64,000 nt of DNA. It comes from Pseudomonadota bacterium (lineage in GTDB: Bacteria > Bdellovibrionota > UBA1018 > CAIMNF01). The number at the start of each line of letters is the position of its first letter. Within the stretch, counting starts at the first letter, position 1. The stretch spans positions 62,001 through 126,000 of the forward strand of contig JAIXOQ010000008.1 of NCBI GenBank assembly GCA_027486675.1. The letters run 5' to 3'. Below, piece after piece: positions 8,739 through 17,112 of this stretch. A program made the translations under genes and the position numbers. The notes beneath the pieces are model-generated. The model ran no database searches. It worked only from the letters and a program-made list of their open reading frames with translations, and had not been told where the DNA came from.

Positions 8739-9601
8739 AGGTGGATCGACCACAAGTCGATCACAATGCCAGCGAGGTAGATCATCAAACTCAAGTTCAC
8801 GGCCATAAAGAATCTGAGCCAGTTTTTTGAATCACCCGCTTTCAAGAATTGAAGCAACTCCCAGAGAATCCAGGCCCCAACACAGAGCGCAGTGCCGAGT
8901 GAGATTGCGCCGACTGGAAAGAAGAGTCCGCTCATCATTCCTAACCCGATGTAAGCGAGGCTCCACAAAGTGATGTGGGCCTTAGTCACAGGCACACCAT
9001 GAATTGCTGGCAGAATGGGGAATCCGCCTTTTGCATAGTCGTCCGCATATTTGATCGAGAGGACCCAGAAATGGGGCATTTGCCAAAAAAACAAGAGAGC
9101 AAACAAGTAGAGGCCCTGAGGTGCGAAGATATCTGGGTTAGCGGACAAATAACCCATCCAGATGGGAAGAGCCCCCGGAATTGCGCCTGGGACAGCCCCA
9201 AAAGCCATGCGAGGCTTCCACCAAAGTGTGTAAAGCCCATTGTAGAAAATGACGGCACAAAGTCCGACGCACATCACGGGAAAATTGATGAAGGACAGGA
9301 TGATCGATCCGGTAACTATCCAGAGAAGACTTAAGATCAAGGCCGTCTTTCGGCTCATTCTGCCGCTTGGGATCGGACGCTCTTTGGTTCGATCCATCTT
9401 GAGGTCGAGTGCAGATTCCTGAACTTGATTGAGTGCGGCCGACCCACCTGAGACCAGAGCTGTGCCCGCCAGAAGAAAAACAACAGTGAGCCAGCTCCAG
9501 GGATGTTCGCCGCTCGCACCTGCGGCATAACCCGCGATTGCTGTGAATAGGACAAGGAAGACAATTCCGCTTTTCGCGAGTTCTAAACAGATTCTGAGCA
9601 T
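8723..9601 (-). CDS. ctaB: Protoheme IX farnesyltransferase (heme O synthase)
   Basis: This UbiA-family prenyltransferase converts heme B to heme O for the terminal oxidase encoded next door. The prenyl-binding Asp-rich region is visible as NQVQESALDLKMDRTKERP, matching the CtaB/CyoE ‘N...D...D..M.RT..RP’ block. Around eight hydrophobic segments follow. I chose the ATG at 9601 (292 residues, MLRICLELAKSGIVFL...), because the track start (TTG at 9679) would overlap the start of divergent sco1 and adds a polar stretch untypical of the family. Placement beside sco1-coxBACD fits a cytochrome oxidase assembly locus. No ctaA (heme A synthase) is visible in the window. Confidence 0.92.
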   Translation of the reverse strand: MLRICLELAKSGIVFLVLFTAIAGYAAGASGEHPWSWLTVVFLLAGTALVSGGSAALNQVQESALDLKMDRTKERPIPSGRMSRKTALILSLLWIVTGSIILSFINFPVMCVGLCAVIFYNGLYTLWWKPRMAFGAVPGAIPGALPIWMGYLSANPDIFAPQGLYLFALLFFWQMPHFWVLSIKYADDYAKGGFPILPAIHGVPVTKAHITLWSLAYIGLGMMSGLFFPVGAISLGTALCVGAWILWELLQFLKAGDSKNWLRFFMAVNLSLMIYLAGIVIDLWSIHLYPTS

Positions 9602-9655
9602 CCTTTTTTGTAACGGACGAACGGCCTTGCTGCTACAATTGAAAGTCAAAACCCA

Positions 9656-10582
9656 GTGAACAAGTTGAGAATCATTCAAACGAAGACCCCTGTTCTTGCC
9701 TCGGCACTCCTTCTTGCCGTGCTAGGGGTGGTCGCGTTGTCTTTCGGCTCGGAAGCATTTTCGGCGGAAGAGCCAACAGCTACGCCGACGGCGGTGCTTC
9801 AGGCTGACCCTTCGAAAGTGCCAGCTCCCTTGCGTGATGTGGGAATCGAAGAGCACCTCGGGGCAAAACTCAACTTCGATGGCTTAGAATTTGTCGACGA
9901 CCGCGGTGAGAGTGTTCAACTTTCTCAGTATTTCACCGGTAAAAAGCCAGTTTTAATCAATCTAGTCTATTTTGAGTGTCCGATGCTCTGCACCTTGGTG
10001 CTGAATGGAATTGTCGAGAGTCTCAAGGGCCTAGATCTTCAGGTCGGTCGGGACTTTAGTGTGGTCACCGTCAGTATCGATCCGAAAGATACCCCGGGAC
10101 TTGCCGCAGAAAAGAAGGCCAATTACCTGGCAGAGCTTGGCGTCGCGGCGACATCGGAGGCTGCTTCCGGGTGGCATTTTTTGACTGGAAAGCAGCCAGC
10201 CATCACCGGTCTCGCGTCCCAGCTTGGATTTAAGTACAAGTATGACGGCAGGGATGAGGAGTTCGCGCATCCAGCAGTCATTTTTATGGCGACTGGCGAA
10301 GGTGTGCTCTCAAGGTACCTCTATGGCGCCCACTATGCCGCGCGCGACATGCGGTTTTCCATCATTGAAGCGAGTTTGGGTAAAGTTGGGACTGTCATGG
10401 ATCGCTTTTTAATGTTTTGCTTTCACTATGATCCTGCTCAGCGAGGTTACGTAGTACACGCGATTCGCGTGATGCAGTTGAGCGGACTCGTGACCCTGTT
10501 AGTACTCGGGACTTTCTTAGGATCTTTTTGGCTCAGGCAGCGTCGTAAGTTTTTGTACGGAAAGGAACAGAAATCGGTATGA
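9656..10582 (+). CDS. sco1: SCO1/SenC family copper chaperone, membrane-anchored
   Basis: This thioredoxin-fold protein delivers copper to the CuA site of cytochrome oxidase. The copper ligands are visible: the CPMLC motif (CxxxC) in VYFECPMLCTLVLNG and the distal His in EFAHPAVIFM. The N-terminus (LASALLLAVLGVVALSF) is a signal or anchor. Unusually, a second hydrophobic helix sits at the C-terminus (VTLLVLGTFLGSFWL) followed by RQRRK, so the protein is probably anchored at both ends or re-anchored after cleavage. The start is a GTG at 9656. The stop overlaps the coxB start (ATGA at 10579), so it is the first gene of the oxidase operon. Confidence 0.92.
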   Translation: MNKLRIIQTKTPVLASALLLAVLGVVALSFGSEAFSAEEPTATPTAVLQADPSKVPAPLRDVGIEEHLGAKLNFDGLEFVDDRGESVQLSQYFTGKKPVLINLVYFECPMLCTLVLNGIVESLKGLDLQVGRDFSVVTVSIDPKDTPGLAAEKKANYLAELGVAATSEAASGWHFLTGKQPAITGLASQLGFKYKYDGRDEEFAHPAVIFMATGEGVLSRYLYGAHYAARDMRFSIIEASLGKVGTVMDRFLMFCFHYDPAQRGYVVHAIRVMQLSGLVTLLVLGTFLGSFWLRQRRKFLYGKEQKSV

Positions 10583-11631
10583 CTCTTTTTTTCGCCCTAG
10601 TGGCTAGTGCCTTTGCAGCAACTGTACCTGTGCAGGGGACGGACATTGCTGGCGCTTGGGATGTGCTTTATTGGTTTCTGATTTACGTGAGTGCGTTCTT
10701 CGTTTTCGGGATTCTAGCCGCGATGATTTATTTTGCGGTGAGGTACCGAAGGCAAGAAGGCAAGCGCCCTAAATTTATTGAGGGCAATACCGCTGTTGAG
10801 ATTGTTTGGACAGTCATACCCACCATCCTCGTCATGATCATGTTTGTTTGGGGTTGGGTTGTTTATAAGAAGATGATTCATGCTCCCTTAAATGCGTTAG
10901 AAATTCGCGTCATTGGGAAGCAGTGGCTCTGGCAGTTTGTTTATCCCGACGGCAAGCAGTCGATCAACGACCTTTATGTTCCGCTCAATCGCCCGGTCAA
11001 GTTGATCATGTCCTCAGAGGATGTACTTCATGGGTTCTTTATCCCTAACTTTCGTGTGAAACACGACGTCGTTCCTGGGATGTATACGGATGTGTGGTTT
11101 GAGGCAAAGATTCCTGGAATTCATCAGATCTTCTGTACAGAGTACTGTGGTGCTTCCCACTCAGGGATGCTTGCGCGTCTTCTTGTCCTCAAAGACGACC
11201 AGTGGAAGGAATTTTTAGGCGGCAAAAAGATTGATATTGCCGCCCTTTCTTCCGATCCGACGTTTCCTGGATTTCGCGCCAACATGCTCGGTGAAGGTAT
11301 GCCCGCCGTGAGTCAGGGTGATGCTTCCGCTCCAGTGAGCCTGGTGTCTCAAGGGAAAACGGTTGCCCAGTCTAAAGGCTGTATCGCTTGTCACTCCGCA
11401 GATGGTTCGAAGATGACCGGTCCGACCTGGAAGGGTCTCGCAGGATCTACTCGAAAATTTGCCGACGGTAGCGAGGGAAAGGCTGATGACGCTTACCTGC
11501 GTGAGTCGATCGAAAACTCAGCCGCAAAAATTGTTGCTGGTTATCCAGCCGGTCAGATGCCCGTTTATAAAGGACTGTTCACCGAAGTCGAGTTGGCTCA
11601 GGTGATTGAATACATCAAGAGCTTGAAGTAG
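10579..11631 (+). CDS. coxB: Cytochrome c oxidase subunit II with C-terminal cytochrome c domain (caa3 type)
   Basis: After a signal peptide and two transmembrane helices, the cupredoxin domain carries the binuclear CuA ligands: HGFFIPNF (His) and CTEYCGASHSGM (Cys-Glu-Cys-His-Met). A C-terminal fusion contains a c-type heme site (KGCIACHSADG) and a likely Met axial ligand (GQMPVYKG). This is the caa3 architecture, in which subunit II carries its own cytochrome c. It is coupled to sco1 by ATGA and followed after 12 bp by coxA. The function, electron entry from cytochrome c to CuA, is secure. Confidence 0.96.
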   Translation: MTLFFALVASAFAATVPVQGTDIAGAWDVLYWFLIYVSAFFVFGILAAMIYFAVRYRRQEGKRPKFIEGNTAVEIVWTVIPTILVMIMFVWGWVVYKKMIHAPLNALEIRVIGKQWLWQFVYPDGKQSINDLYVPLNRPVKLIMSSEDVLHGFFIPNFRVKHDVVPGMYTDVWFEAKIPGIHQIFCTEYCGASHSGMLARLLVLKDDQWKEFLGGKKIDIAALSSDPTFPGFRANMLGEGMPAVSQGDASAPVSLVSQGKTVAQSKGCIACHSADGSKMTGPTWKGLAGSTRKFADGSEGKADDAYLRESIENSAAKIVAGYPAGQMPVYKGLFTEVELAQVIEYIKSLK

Positions 11632-11643
11632 GAGAAAGACAAG

Positions 11644-13260
11644 ATGGGACACGGAGTTGCGCTCGCGCACGGGGATAACTACATCAACCATTCGAAGGGT
11701 CTAAAGTCCTGGCTGAATACGCTCGACCACAAGCGCATTGGGATCATGTACTTGATCGCGATTTTGTCCTTCTTTTTAGTGGGCGGAATTTTCGCAATGC
11801 TGATCCGCCTCAATCTATTCTCTCCGGGGAGCACGCTGGTTAGCCCAAGCAAATACAACCAATTGTTCACATACCACGGGGCCATCATGGTCTTTATGGT
11901 CATTATCCCTATGATCCCGGCTGCAATTGGCAACATGGTCCTTCCTATGATGCTAGGCGCAAAAGATGTCGCTTTTCCCCGTTGGAATCTTGCGTCTTTT
12001 TATGTGTACCTTTCGGGTGCGGCCATCGCATGCGCTAGTCTGTTTCTAAACGGTGTTGATACCGGTTGGACCTTTTACACACCGTACTCAATTCGTACCT
12101 CAACCAGTGCTGTGTGGGTCTTGCTGGGTGCTTTCGTGATGGGCTTTTCGTCTATTCTGACGGGCCTCAATTTTGTGGTCTCGATTCACAAATTGCGCGC
12201 ACCCGGGATGGGGTGGGGAAAAATGCCACTCTTTCTGTGGGCGCTCTACGGAACTTCAGTGATTCAAATCCTTGCAACACCAGTTCTTGCCATCACTCTT
12301 TTGTTGGCAGCGTTGGAACGCATCGTGGGCATCGGTATTTTTGATCCAGCACTCGGTGGAGACCCGGTCTTGTTTCAGCATTTTTTCTGGTTCTATTCCC
12401 ACCCTGCGGTTTACATCATGATCCTGCCCGCGATGGGAGTGATCTCTGAGGTTGTACCTGTGTTTTCCCGTAAGCCCATTTTTGGCTACACAGCCATTGC
12501 AATGGCAACCTTTGGGATCGCATTGGTTTCTTTCGTGGTGTGGGGTCACCACATGTTTGTCAGCGGGCAGTCTGAGTTCGCAAACTTCCTCTTTTCGCTG
12601 ATCACGATGTTTGTTGCCATTCCAACAGGCGTGAAAGTCTTTAGTTGGCTTGGAACCATGTACAAAGGGTCTCTGCATTTCCATGCGCCCATGCTTTACG
12701 CAATCGGCTTCATCTTTGTATTCACCATAGGTGGAATGACGGGGATGTTTTTAGCCACTCTCGCGACAGACGTCCATCTGACGGACACCTACTTTGTCGT
12801 CGCGCACTTTCACTATGTGATGGTGGGTGGGTCATTGCTTGGGTTCTTGGCTGGACTTCATTACTGGTTCCCGAAATTTTCAGGGAAAATGTACGCAGAA
12901 ACACCTGCAATGATTGCAGCAATCCTGATTAACGTTGGATTTAACGTCACTTTCTTCCCTCAGTTCATTTTAGGGGTTCTTGGCATGCCTCGCCGTTACG
13001 CGGATTATCTCCCTCAGTTCACAACCTTGAATCGGGTTTCCACAGTGGGTTCTTGGATCATTGCAGCGGGGTTCCTCTTGGTGCTTTTCTATCTGATCCA
13101 TGCGCTCTTGCGTGGAAAGAAGGCATCGGACAATCCATGGAAGGCCCTCACGCTTGAATGGCAGAGCCCATCTCCACCGCCTCACGAAAACTTCCTTGTA
13201 GAACCAGTCGTGACGGATGGTCCCTACGACTACCGCGGTGCAAAAGCAGGCCCGATCTAA
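11644..13260 (+). CDS. coxA: Cytochrome c oxidase subunit I, A2-type (YSHPAV motif)
   Basis: This 12-helix heme-copper oxidase catalytic subunit has 538 residues. The low-spin heme ligand is in YHGAIMVFM; the CuB ligands are HPAVY and WGHHMFVSG; the paired heme ligands are in [12 protein letters not shown]. Where A1 oxidases have the D-channel Glu (HPEV), this protein reads YSHPAVY, the Tyr-Ser signature of A2-type oxidases such as the caa3 enzyme of Rhodothermus marinus. It therefore probably pumps protons with the alternative Tyr-Ser pair. An aggag-type ribosome site precedes the ATG. It sits second in the coxBACD run. Confidence 0.97.
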   Translation: MGHGVALAHGDNYINHSKGLKSWLNTLDHKRIGIMYLIAILSFFLVGGIFAMLIRLNLFSPGSTLVSPSKYNQLFTYHGAIMVFMVIIPMIPAAIGNMVLPMMLGAKDVAFPRWNLASFYVYLSGAAIACASLFLNGVDTGWTFYTPYSIRTSTSAVWVLLGAFVMGFSSILTGLNFVVSIHKLRAPGMGWGKMPLFLWALYGTSVIQILATPVLAITLLLAALERIVGIGIFDPALGGDPVLFQHFFWFYSHPAVYIMILPAMGVISEVVPVFSRKPIFGYTAIAMATFGIALVSFVVWGHHMFVSGQSEFANFLFSLITMFVAIPTGVKVFSWLGTMYKGSLHFHAPMLYAIGFIFVFTIGGMTGMFLATLATDVHLTDTYFVVAHFHYVMVGGSLLGFLAGLHYWFPKFSGKMYAETPAMIAAILINVGFNVTFFPQFILGVLGMPRRYADYLPQFTTLNRVSTVGSWIIAAGFLLVLFYLIHALLRGKKASDNPWKALTLEWQSPSPPPHENFLVEPVVTDGPYDYRGAKAGPI

Positions 13261-13282
13261 CAGAAGGAGCATCAAGGAACTT

Positions 13283-13933
13283 ATGGGATCACATGAAGTT
13301 GCTGGAGAACATCAGGTCGCGCATCACTTTAAAAGTGCGCTTGATGAGTTTGAGGCCTGTAAGCAGGCGATGTGGATTTTCTTAGTTACTGAGGTCTTAT
13401 TCTTCAGTGGCTTGTTCGTGGCTTACACAGTGCTTCGTGTATTTGAGCCTGAGATGGTCAAGGCTGCCCATCACTTCCTGGATTGGCGGCTCGGTGCTCT
13501 GAATACGGTATTCCTGATCACAAGCTCTCTAACCATGGCATTTGCGGTGTCAGCGTCGCAGCGCGGTGACAATAAGCGCGTTGTGCGGCAACTGATCTAC
13601 ACACTGATCCTTGCCTGCGGATTCTGTGTGGTGAAGATTTACGAGTACTCACACAAATTTCACGACAAACTCCTTCCAGGTGCCCATTTTGGCAATACTG
13701 AGCTGACTGCTAATAAGGCAGGCCTCTTCTTCTCAGTCTATTTTGTGATGACTGGGATCCATGCATTGCACGTAGTGATCGGAATGGGCGTGATTCTCTG
13801 GGTTATTCTTCGTGCCCGAAAAAATGAGTTTTCTCCGAACTATTTTACACCCGTAGAAATCACCGGACTCTATTGGCACTTCGTCGATCTAGTCTGGATC
13901 TACCTCTTCCCGCTTCTTTATCTCGTGGGTTAA
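13283..13933 (+). CDS. coxC: Cytochrome c oxidase subunit III
   Basis: The 216-residue protein starts at the ATG at 13283 (MGSHEVAGEH), preceded by aaggag; the track start at 13217 lies inside coxA and is rejected. Seven hydrophobic segments are visible, with family blocks such as MWIFLVTEVLFFSGLF, LNTVFLITSSLTMAFA, GIHALHVVIGMGV and ITGLYWHFVDLVWIYLFPLLYL, all typical of CoxC. It stabilises subunit I and its proton uptake. The gap to coxA is 22 bp. Confidence 0.95.
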   Translation: MGSHEVAGEHQVAHHFKSALDEFEACKQAMWIFLVTEVLFFSGLFVAYTVLRVFEPEMVKAAHHFLDWRLGALNTVFLITSSLTMAFAVSASQRGDNKRVVRQLIYTLILACGFCVVKIYEYSHKFHDKLLPGAHFGNTELTANKAGLFFSVYFVMTGIHALHVVIGMGVILWVILRARKNEFSPNYFTPVEITGLYWHFVDLVWIYLFPLLYLVG

Positions 13934-13947
13934 AAAAAGGAATTGAA

Positions 13948-14733
13948 ATGGCCGACTCAAATCAACATCACAAAAATCACGAACACCACATCTTAGCTGA
14001 TTCAACAGCAAAGCAGGTCTTTGTCGCTCTCATCGTGCTGACGATTGTCACGGTGGCGACGGCGCAGGTCGATTTAGGGATCTTCAACTTTGCAGTCGCG
14101 ATGCTCATCGCTTCCGTCAAGGCATCGCTGGTCTTCATGATCTTCATGGGCCTCAAGTATGACCACAGAGAGAACTCCGTCATTTTTGGATCGTCCTTAG
14201 TGTTCATGGCCTGTTTTTTCGTACTCTGTTTCGCAGACCTGCTCACTCGAGGGGATGTCTACGTCAAAGGCTCGATCCTGCCTGAGTCGCTCGTCAGCCA
14301 ACCGTCGAAGTTCCCAAAAGCTTGGGTTTCTACTCAAGAGCTAGTGGCTCATGGAAAAGAGCTCTACTCAGCGCAATGTGTGTCTTGCCATGGAGCTGAA
14401 GGAGCAGGGAATGGGATTGCCGCTGCAGCCCTTAACCCGAAACCAAGAAACTTCACTGTTGCTGATGGATGGAAGAATGGCCCTAAGCCATCGCAGATTT
14501 TTGGAACCTTAACCAAGGGCCTAAATACCATGCCAGCCTTCGCAAGCCTCCCTCCCCCTGACCGATGGGCGCTTGCGCACTACGTGCGGACTTTTGGTCC
14601 TCATGAAAGTGCTCAGGACACCGCCGCCGATTTTGCAAAGGTTGGAGTGGACCCCAATAAGGCTGAAGACGCTAGTGCGGGGCCTACGTCGATCCCTGTC
14701 GATGCTGCAATTGATCTTTTGTCCACAGACTGA
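13948..14733 (+). CDS. coxD: Cytochrome c oxidase subunit IV fused to a cytochrome c domain
   Basis: From the ATG at 13948 (aaggaattgaaATG; the track start at 13873 lies inside coxC) the protein has 261 residues. A His-rich start (HHKNHEHH) precedes three hydrophobic helices of the prokaryotic COX4 type (QVFVALIVLTIVTVATA, FNFAVAMLIASVKASLVFMIFMG, FGSSLVFMACFFVLCFADL). A monoheme cytochrome c domain follows, with CVSCH at about residue 145 and a Met ligand candidate in LNTMPAFASL. The fusion gives the complex a second covalently attached heme c besides that on subunit II. It is the last cox gene; a 12-bp inverted repeat lies immediately downstream. Confidence 0.88.
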   Translation: MADSNQHHKNHEHHILADSTAKQVFVALIVLTIVTVATAQVDLGIFNFAVAMLIASVKASLVFMIFMGLKYDHRENSVIFGSSLVFMACFFVLCFADLLTRGDVYVKGSILPESLVSQPSKFPKAWVSTQELVAHGKELYSAQCVSCHGAEGAGNGIAAAALNPKPRNFTVADGWKNGPKPSQIFGTLTKGLNTMPAFASLPPPDRWALAHYVRTFGPHESAQDTAADFAKVGVDPNKAEDASAGPTSIPVDAAIDLLSTD

Positions 14734-14748
14734 TCGGGTCCCTTTTGT

Positions 14749-14786
14749 GCTAAACTCTTGAGAATGTCTCTCAACAAGAGTTTAGC
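14749..14786 (+). repeat. 12-bp perfect inverted repeat enclosing the feoA start codon
   Basis: GCTAAACTCTTG (14749-14760) and CAAGAGTTTAGC (14775-14786) are exact reverse complements with a 14-nt loop that contains the ATG of feoA at 14764. As RNA this would place the start codon in a hairpin loop with most of the upstream ribosome-binding region in the stem. It could act as translational control, as an attenuator between cox and feo, or as a dyad operator in DNA. No Fur-box-like sequence was seen. Confidence 0.6.
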
Positions 14787-15018
14787 TGACCTTGAGGTGG
14801 GCTCCCGGGCGCTCATCTTAGGTTACCGTTCACCGCCACAAACAGCATTTCAGCTGCGATTGATTGAGCTTGGGTTTCTCCCGGGGCAGCCACTCCGCGT
14901 CGTACATCGTGCTCCGTGGTCGAAAGATCCACTCGCGGTAGAACTCAGGGGCAGTGTGTTTGCATTGCGACGCGAAGATGCGCGCTGGATTTTACTTTTG
15001 GAAGAGGGTGTTGCTTGA
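14764..15018 (+). CDS. feoA: FeoA-family ferrous iron transport protein
   Basis: This 84-residue SH3-like protein has typical FeoA features: SLADLEVGSRALILGY at the N-terminus, then QLRLIELGFLPGQPLRVVHRAPW and DPLAVELRGSVFALRREDA. It works with FeoB in Fe2+ uptake at the inner membrane. I place the start at the ATG at 14764; a TTG at 14758 is in frame but less likely. The start sits in the loop of an inverted repeat with no clear Shine-Dalgarno sequence. The stop overlaps the feoB TTG start (TTGA). Confidence 0.88.
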   Translation: MSLNKSLADLEVGSRALILGYRSPPQTAFQLRLIELGFLPGQPLRVVHRAPWSKDPLAVELRGSVFALRREDARWILLLEEGVA

Positions 15019-16871
15019 AAACGGTGGCGCTGATTGGGACCCCTAATTCTGGGAAGACAACATTGTTTAACCGCCTCACCGAGAGTCGGCAGCGCGTTGC
15101 AAATGTAGGTGGCGTTACTGTCGAAGGGGCACATGGCATTGCATCCGGGACGAGCCCCTTTGCGGTGCAAGACCTCCCCGGAACCTATAGTCTGCGTCCC
15201 ACAAGCGATGATGAGCGGGTCACGGTGTTAACTCTGCTTCAAGTGCCCTCGCAATTTGATGCGATCGTTTTAGTTCTGGATGCGACTCAGCTTTGGCGGA
15301 ATCTAGGTTTCGCGCTTGAAATTTTAGCCTTAAAAAAGCCATTGTGTGTCGTTCTCAACATGATGGACTTGGCACGCAAACGGAAGATCAAGATTGATGT
15401 TGAAGAGTTAGCCAAACAACTCCAGTGCCCCGTTGTTGCGATCAGCGCAGCTCGGGATGATAGTCTTCTACCGCTCGTGAATCAGATTGAACTTACTTTA
15501 TCGATGATCGAAGAAGGAGGGCGAAATTCACCTCTGCATCTTGAGCAATCTGAGGCTACTCCGAATGATTTGGTGCTTACCCGCTTTAAGGAGGTCGATC
15601 GGATTTATCGAGCTGTTCAGGGCGGGGCCGCGCAGGACGAAAGAGATGAATGGAGTCGGCGTATCGATCGCGTCCTGCTGCATCCGATCTTTGGGCCGCT
15701 TCTGTTATTTTCGGTCCTTGGACTTGTCTTTCAGTTGGTCTTTAACGTCGCTCAAATTCCCGCATCTTGGATTGAGTCCGGTTTTTCTATCCTTTCTGGG
15801 GTCGTCCGGGATCTCATGCCAAGTGGCTTTTTGAGGGACCTCGTGACCGAAGGGGTGATCGCAGGGGTCGGAGGAACTTTGGTGTTTCTCCCACAGATCC
15901 TTATCCTTTTTGCAGCGATTTTGTTTCTTGAAGATTTCGGCTACATGGCGCGCGCAGTAGTGATTCTTGATGCGTGGATGGTGCGAGTTGGGCTTCATGG
16001 GCAGTCGTTTTTGCCGCTGCTCTCTTCTTTTGCATGTGCGATCCCAGGAGTCATGGCTGCGAGATCAATCGATGACCGCAGGGATCGGATTGTGACCATC
16101 CTCGTTGCGCCTCTAATGACTTGTAGTGCACGGTTGCCGGTCTATGCACTTTTGATTAGTGCATTTGTACCCAACACAACTTTGATTCCAGGCGTTGGGC
16201 TTCAGGGTATGGTGATGCTGGCGCTATACCTGGTGGCAATCGTCGCAGGACTGCTGGTCGGAGCTTTGTTTAAGCGGTTTTTACTGAAGGGCGAAAGACG
16301 GCCCCTTCTGATTGAACTGCCCAGCTACAAAATGCCAAGTCTGAACGCACTCCTGGCGGCAATTTGGTTTCGGGCAAAGACTTTTCTTAGAAGGGTGACC
16401 ACGATCATTGTTGCCCTTACAGTCGCGCTTTGGGTGCTTACCCAGTTTCCTAAGGATGATCACGGCGAAGTTAAAATTGAGTCGAGTTATGCAGGGGCTA
16501 TTGGACACGCGATTGAGCCACTGATTCGGCCTTTAGGTTTTGATTGGAAAATTGGGATGATTCTTGTTCCTGCATTTGCAGCAAGGGAGGTCGTTGTCAG
16601 CGCCTTGGCTACGACTTTAAAAGTCGAGGACGAAGAGAGTGACGCTGGGAATCAAACTTTGATCGAGCGCCTCCAGAAAGAGTGGAGCATCGCTACGGGC
16701 CTAAGCCTTTTAGTGTGGTTTATCTTTGCGCCGCAGTGCATCTCCACCATGGCGGTCGTACGTCGGGAGACGGGGAGCAACAAGTGGGTGATTGTGATGG
16801 TCGTTTATTTGTTTGCACTCGCGTACCTGGCGTCTTTTGTCACGTACCGGGTTGTTTCCTTTTGGCTCTAG
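15015..16871 (+). CDS. feoB: Ferrous iron transporter FeoB
   Basis: The start is taken as TTG at 15015, overlapping the feoA stop, because the G-domain begins at once (KTVALIGTPNSGKTTLFN); the track ORF starts 99 bp upstream inside feoA. The protein has 618 residues. G motifs are visible: GTPNSGKTT (G1), DLPGTYSLRP (G3) and LNMMD (G4). A membrane domain with many helices follows, including two Gate-like blocks (LSSFACAIPGVMAARSIDD and IFAPQCISTMAVVRRE). It is shorter than E. coli FeoB (773). The last codons and stop lie inside the left arm of a 29-bp inverted repeat. Confidence 0.94.
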   Translation: MKTVALIGTPNSGKTTLFNRLTESRQRVANVGGVTVEGAHGIASGTSPFAVQDLPGTYSLRPTSDDERVTVLTLLQVPSQFDAIVLVLDATQLWRNLGFALEILALKKPLCVVLNMMDLARKRKIKIDVEELAKQLQCPVVAISAARDDSLLPLVNQIELTLSMIEEGGRNSPLHLEQSEATPNDLVLTRFKEVDRIYRAVQGGAAQDERDEWSRRIDRVLLHPIFGPLLLFSVLGLVFQLVFNVAQIPASWIESGFSILSGVVRDLMPSGFLRDLVTEGVIAGVGGTLVFLPQILILFAAILFLEDFGYMARAVVILDAWMVRVGLHGQSFLPLLSSFACAIPGVMAARSIDDRRDRIVTILVAPLMTCSARLPVYALLISAFVPNTTLIPGVGLQGMVMLALYLVAIVAGLLVGALFKRFLLKGERRPLLIELPSYKMPSLNALLAAIWFRAKTFLRRVTTIIVALTVALWVLTQFPKDDHGEVKIESSYAGAIGHAIEPLIRPLGFDWKIGMILVPAFAAREVVVSALATTLKVEDEESDAGNQTLIERLQKEWSIATGLSLLVWFIFAPQCISTMAVVRRETGSNKWVIVMVVYLFALAYLASFVTYRVVSFWL

Positions 16872-16945
16872 GAGTGGGGATCACGTTTGCTCCACCCGAC
16901 AGAGTTTAGGGTTACTCAAACGTGATCCTCACTCCTAGAGCCAAA
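16861..16945. repeat. 29-bp inverted repeat overlapping the 3' end of feoB
   Basis: The arms at 16861-16889 and 16917-16945 are reverse complements with one mismatch, which would be a G-U pair in RNA. The 27-nt spacer is unstructured by eye. The left arm includes the last codons and stop of feoB (ttt ggc tct agg...). No T-run follows, so it is not a classical intrinsic terminator, although it may protect or end the mRNA. Confidence 0.75.
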
Positions 16946-16986
16946 TCGGAGTACGCGGTAGGTGCGTACAAGGACGCTAGGGTGCG
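16937..16986 (+). repeat. Intergenic repeat copy R1
   Basis: A 50-bp segment beginning agagccaaatcggagtacgc is repeated imperfectly about 110 bp downstream (R2). It starts exactly in the right arm of the feoB-end inverted repeat. A third, more diverged copy lies at 27307-27350 after another gene. No gene is contained in it. Confidence 0.6.
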
Positions 16987-17017
16987 TAAAACTTGGGCTG
17001 AAATCCTTAAGCCTAAA

Positions 17018-17055
17018 TTGCTCTAACGCAGAGCGGACAAAGGCTCTTAGAGCAA
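17018..17055. repeat. 9-bp inverted repeat leading into repeat R2
   Basis: TTGCTCTAA (17018-17026) and TTAGAGCAA (17047-17055) are exact reverse complements. Its right arm runs into repeat R2, just as the 29-bp inverted repeat runs into R1, so the two units (hairpin plus tail) appear to be copies of one element type. Confidence 0.5.
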
Positions 17056-17098
17056 AAACGGAGTAGGCGGTAAGTGCGGACAAAAGCGCAGGGCATCG
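17049..17098 (+). repeat. Intergenic repeat copy R2
   Basis: This segment (agagcaaaaacggagtaggc...) aligns over its 50 bp with R1, differing at scattered positions. It ends 14 bp before the start codon of the HD-GYP gene, so it may include that gene's promoter region. Together with R1 it fills most of the 241-bp gap between feoB and the HD-GYP gene. Confidence 0.6.
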
Positions 17099-17112
17099 TG
17101 TAGCATCAGACT

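Noticed and set aside
12256-12684. 142-residue minus-strand ORF inside coxA
   Set aside because: It lies wholly within a clear oxidase gene and is rich in His, Asn and Lys with no domain; an antisense shadow.
14700-14790. Fur box at feoA
   Set aside because: The inverted repeat there does not resemble the GATAATGATAATCATTATC consensus.
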